A stretch of 64,000 nucleotides of DNA from JBBQXH01 sp963710975. GTDB taxonomy: Bacteria; Actinomycetota; Thermoleophilia; Gaiellales; Gaiellaceae. The position numbers and the translations under genes were made by a program. Each line of letters starts with the position of its first letter. Position 1 is the stretch's first letter. The stretch covers positions 124,001 through 188,000 of the forward strand of contig CAVQCG010000005.1 of assembly GCA_963710975.1 (NCBI GenBank), read 5' to 3'. Under the pieces are notes generated by a model. The model saw only the letters and a list, made by a program, of their open reading frames with translations. It searched no databases and was not told the DNA's origin. Positions 61,539-64,000 of the stretch are shown one piece after another.

Positions 61539-63719
61539 TTACCGCGCTCGGGTCGGCAGCGCTGCGTGGCGACCCTTCGGCGCCAGCGGCGAGGGCTTGA
61601 CGCGAAAGACCCGGGCGATGTTCGTCGGGAGCCACCAATTCCACCGCCCGAAGAGGGCCATGGCACTCGGGAGCAGCAGCATCCGAACGATCGTGATGTC
61701 GACGAGGATGGCCACGGCCAGGCCGAATCCGAACTGCTGGAGCCCGAGGACGCGGCCGACCATGAAGCCGGAGAACGCGGCGATCATGATCAGCCCGGCG
61801 GCGGTCACGATGCGGCCGGTCTTCGCCAATCCCAGCGAGACTGCACGCGGGTTGGACTCGCCCGAGTCCCAGGCCTCCCGCATCCGGCTCACGAGGAACA
61901 CCTCGTAGTCCATCGAGAGCCCGAAGAGCATCGCGAACAGGAAGACGGGAATCCACCCTTCGATCTGGTCGTAGCTCTGGAGACCGAACGGCTCCCCCCA
62001 CCCCCACTTGAAGAACACGACCAGAAGGCCGTACGCGGCTCCGATCGACAGCAGGTTGAGGATGATCGCCTTGAGCGGCAGGAGCAGCGACCTGAATGCC
62101 CGCAGGAGCAGGAAGTAGGTGAGCACGAGGACGATCAGCACGAGCCACGGAAACGTGCCGTACACGAGATCGAGGAAATCGACGCTCGACGGCGGCCCAC
62201 CGCCTGCGTAGACGCTCACGCCGCCCGGAAGCTGCGCAGCCGGAACGATGTCCGAGCGGAATCGGCGGACGAAGTCCATTGCAGCTGGGGTGCCGTACTC
62301 GCTTTCGCCGATCGCCTGAAGCCTGAGGTAGCGACCAGTCGGGTCGACGAACAGCGGCCCCTGGCCGGAGACGACCTTCACGGTCTCCGGGTCAGCCTTC
62401 GTCCCGGCGATGAGTCGGCCGACGGAAGCGCGCACAGCCGGGTCCTGCGCTCCCCCTGGACGGCCGGTGTCGATCACGATCTCGGACGGAGCGGTGGCAC
62501 CCTTTCCGGCGGCCTCACCGAGGATGTTCAGTGCCTGGGTCGACTCGAGATTCTGCGGGATCCCCTGGTTCGTTCCTGGACCGACCTCGAGCCAGAACGC
62601 GGGGATCGCGAACGCAAGCAGAAGAGCCGTTGACCCGGTTGCGAACAGCACGGGCCGGCGCATGATCGCGTGGGCGAGCTTCATCCAGAAGCTGCCCTCG
62701 GTGTCCGCACGCCGGTCGATGAGCTTTCTCGGCACGAGCCGGACCCGGTCGAGCCCGTCGGCCGTCATGTAGAGGAGGACGGGCAGCAGCGTCATGGCGC
62801 AGATGACCGAGACGATGGGAATCGTCAGGCCGGCCACCCCGAAGCCCCGCATGAAGGGAAGCGGCATCGCGAGAAGCATCGCGAGCCCGATGGCAACGGC
62901 CGTACCGCTGAAGACGACCGCTCGCCCGGCGGTCTGCATCGTCGTGACCAGCGCCTCGGCCTTGTCCTTTCCGGCAAGGCGTTCCTCGCGATAGCGGTAG
63001 ACCATCAGGAGGGAATAGTCGACCGAGATCCCGAGCCCGATCAGCGACACGAGCTGCGTCACATAGGTGGAGAGCTCCATCGAGTTGGCAAAGAGCCAGA
63101 CGACGCCGAGCGTGACCGGAATCGCCGAAAGTGCGAACGCGAACGGGATCACGAAGGCGAGCGTCCCGAACACGAAGATCAGGATGACGAGCGCGATGGG
63201 AATCGCGATCAGGAACTCACCGCGCTTCAGATCCTGATCCTGGATCGGCTCGAGATCGTGCTCGACCGCAGCCTGGCCGGTGACGTAGAGGGTTGCGCCC
63301 GGGACCGAGCCCAGCGCCTCTCGAACACGGCTCACGTAGCCCTTCGCATCCGCCGGCTCGAGGCTCGACACGATCGTCGCGCTCGCTACCTTCGGCGATG
63401 CCGGGAACGCCTCGACGAACGCCCCCGTGGGAACGACCTCCTGCGCGCGGCGCCCCGCCTCGTTCAGCGCAGGGATGATCGACTGGACGTTCCCTGACGT
63501 CGACACGGCAACGATGTCGAACGACCCCGTGGGCTTCTGCCCGAACTGCTCCTTGAGAATCGTCTCGGCCCTGGCCGTGTCAGTGCCCGGCAGGGTGAAC
63601 CGATTCGTCAGGAGATCGCCGAGGCCGCGCGAGACGACGAGCGATCCGAGAATCGCAACGAGCCACAGCGCGATGACAAGCCAACGCCAGCGGATCATCG
63701 CGCGCGTCAAGCTTTCCAT
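61539..63719 (-). CDS. MMPL-family (RND-like) transporter
   Basis: A 726-residue, 12-helix transporter of the MmpL/HpnN group that exports lipids or hydrophobic compounds using the proton gradient. Two repeats each have one helix, an extracytoplasmic domain, then five helices. GLGISVDYSLLMVYRYREE (repeat 1) and GLSMDYEVFLVSRMREAW (repeat 2) carry the proton-relay Asp-Tyr pairs. ATG 63719 (MESLTRAMIRWRWLV) fits the family; the in-frame start at 63806 adds a non-membrane tail. Substrate unknown. Confidence 0.92.
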   Translation of the reverse strand: MESLTRAMIRWRWLVIALWLVAILGSLVVSRGLGDLLTNRFTLPGTDTARAETILKEQFGQKPTGSFDIVAVSTSGNVQSIIPALNEAGRRAQEVVPTGAFVEAFPASPKVASATIVSSLEPADAKGYVSRVREALGSVPGATLYVTGQAAVEHDLEPIQDQDLKRGEFLIAIPIALVILIFVFGTLAFVIPFAFALSAIPVTLGVVWLFANSMELSTYVTQLVSLIGLGISVDYSLLMVYRYREERLAGKDKAEALVTTMQTAGRAVVFSGTAVAIGLAMLLAMPLPFMRGFGVAGLTIPIVSVICAMTLLPVLLYMTADGLDRVRLVPRKLIDRRADTEGSFWMKLAHAIMRRPVLFATGSTALLLAFAIPAFWLEVGPGTNQGIPQNLESTQALNILGEAAGKGATAPSEIVIDTGRPGGAQDPAVRASVGRLIAGTKADPETVKVVSGQGPLFVDPTGRYLRLQAIGESEYGTPAAMDFVRRFRSDIVPAAQLPGGVSVYAGGGPPSSVDFLDLVYGTFPWLVLIVLVLTYFLLLRAFRSLLLPLKAIILNLLSIGAAYGLLVVFFKWGWGEPFGLQSYDQIEGWIPVFLFAMLFGLSMDYEVFLVSRMREAWDSGESNPRAVSLGLAKTGRIVTAAGLIMIAAFSGFMVGRVLGLQQFGFGLAVAILVDITIVRMLLLPSAMALFGRWNWWLPTNIARVFRVKPSPLAPKGRHAALPTRAR

Positions 63720-63815
63720 TACTGTCCGTCCAGAATCAGTCGAGCCTTGATCCACGACCGTTGAAGCTAGCGACAGCCGCGCCGCAGCGCAACATACAAC
63801 CCGCACGAGGCGCGT

Positions 63816-64000
63816 CTACACGATCTGGAGCCGCTCGATGTGCCGGTCGCTCACGGCGGCCGCCTCGAGAACCACGTCGAGGCCGGCCAGCTCGGGGTGT
63901 CTCGCGAGGAAGCCCTCGACGGCGCGCCTGACCCGCCGTTCCTTCTCGGCGCCCACCGCCTCCCGCGCGCCGCCAAACTCCTCCGCGGCTCGGAACTTCA
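63816..64000 (-). CDS. yraN: C-terminal part of a YraN-family (UPF0102) protein
   Basis: The last about 61 codons of a gene running off the window, ending VSDRHIERLQIV before TAG (63816-63818). KFRAAEEFGGAREAVGAEK and ERRVRRAVEGFLARHPELAG, then LDVV, match the end of YraN-like Holliday-junction-resolvase-fold proteins. In many actinobacteria yraN sits directly upstream of comM and dprA. Here three genes lie between. The assignment rests on the C-terminus only. Confidence 0.65.
   Translation of the reverse strand, partial: KFRAAEEFGGAREAVGAEKERRVRRAVEGFLARHPELAGLDVVLEAAAVSDRHIERLQIV

Noticed and set aside
61968..63806. MMPL start at 63806
   Set aside because: The extra 29 residues are not membrane-like and have no ribosome site; ATG 63719 begins with the usual basic stretch just before helix 1.

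Overview
The window looks like a chromosomal segment of a high-GC actinobacterium, most likely a deep-branching soil or sediment lineage of the Thermoleophilia type (Gaiella/Solirubrobacter-like). This is inferred from the strong GC bias in third codon positions, F420-type (LLM and PPOX) enzymes, many GTG/TTG starts, many 4-nt ATGA/GTGA start-stop overlaps, and several genes that appear to be leaderless (a TAnnnT box 6-8 nt before the start codon). No tRNA, rRNA, CRISPR array, insertion sequence or phage gene was seen. The sequence carries many frame breaks inside otherwise well conserved genes. They are densest in the first 7 kb and recur at about 15.9, 17.8, 20.1, 25.0-25.3, 32.2-32.3, 36.8 and 47.8 kb. 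They look more like uncorrected indels than true pseudogenes.

Layout. 0.2-7.1 kb: a DHA2-type drug exporter, a SnoaL-like protein and a giant signalling protein joining a Ser/Thr kinase, a class III nucleotide cyclase, an nSTAND1 NTPase, a membrane segment and WD40 repeats. 7.2-9.3 kb: an extradiol-dioxygenase-like VOC protein, a PPOX/F420 oxidoreductase and an XRE-cupin regulator. 9.4-22 kb: a catabolic cluster with an SDR, two 3-hydroxyisobutyrate-dehydrogenase-like enzymes, a bicupin, a MetE-C-like zinc protein, a creatinase-like M24 protein, a complete RbsABC-type ABC transporter and an FAD monooxygenase. 22.5-31.2 kb: a polysaccharide-deacetylase/allantoinase-like gene faces an operon encoding a carbamoylase-type M20 amidase, a hotdog protein, methylmalonate-semialdehyde dehydrogenase and an LLM oxidoreductase, preceded by BioF-like and SIS genes. 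31.3-41.4 kb: PEP-mutase-family lyase, SGNH protein, Mn-type superoxide dismutase, ATP-grasp plus VOC pair, a second MetE-C-like protein coupled to a histidine-ammonia-lyase-fold protein without the MIO triad, amidohydrolase plus Rieske protein, and an enolase-superfamily enzyme with an MFS carrier.

41.7-54.2 kb: a tightly coupled operon with a Dpp/Opp-type ABC transporter (Tat lipoprotein, two permeases, one fused double ATPase), two zinc alcohol dehydrogenases, a homologue of formaldehyde-activating enzyme (Fae), a mandelate-racemase-like enzyme and pyrophosphatase, followed by an amidohydrolase, a cysteine-dioxygenase-like cupin and a PLP dehydratase. 54.5-64 kb: housekeeping genes, namely 2-oxoacid:ferredoxin oxidoreductase (korAB), dprA, comM, a lipoprotein cytochrome c, an MMPL transporter and the C-terminus of a YraN-family protein.

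Overall the segment reads as a scavenger's catabolic island: two ABC uptake systems each linked to dehydrogenases and unusual C1- or methyl-linked homologues (two MetE-C-like proteins, Fae, a creatinase-like protein), flanked by core genes. The most interesting parts are the Fae-containing transporter operon, the MIO-less ammonia-lyase-fold gene, the kinase-cyclase-nSTAND-WD40 fusion, the leaderless promoter set and a tandem array of small hairpins at 61.4 kb.
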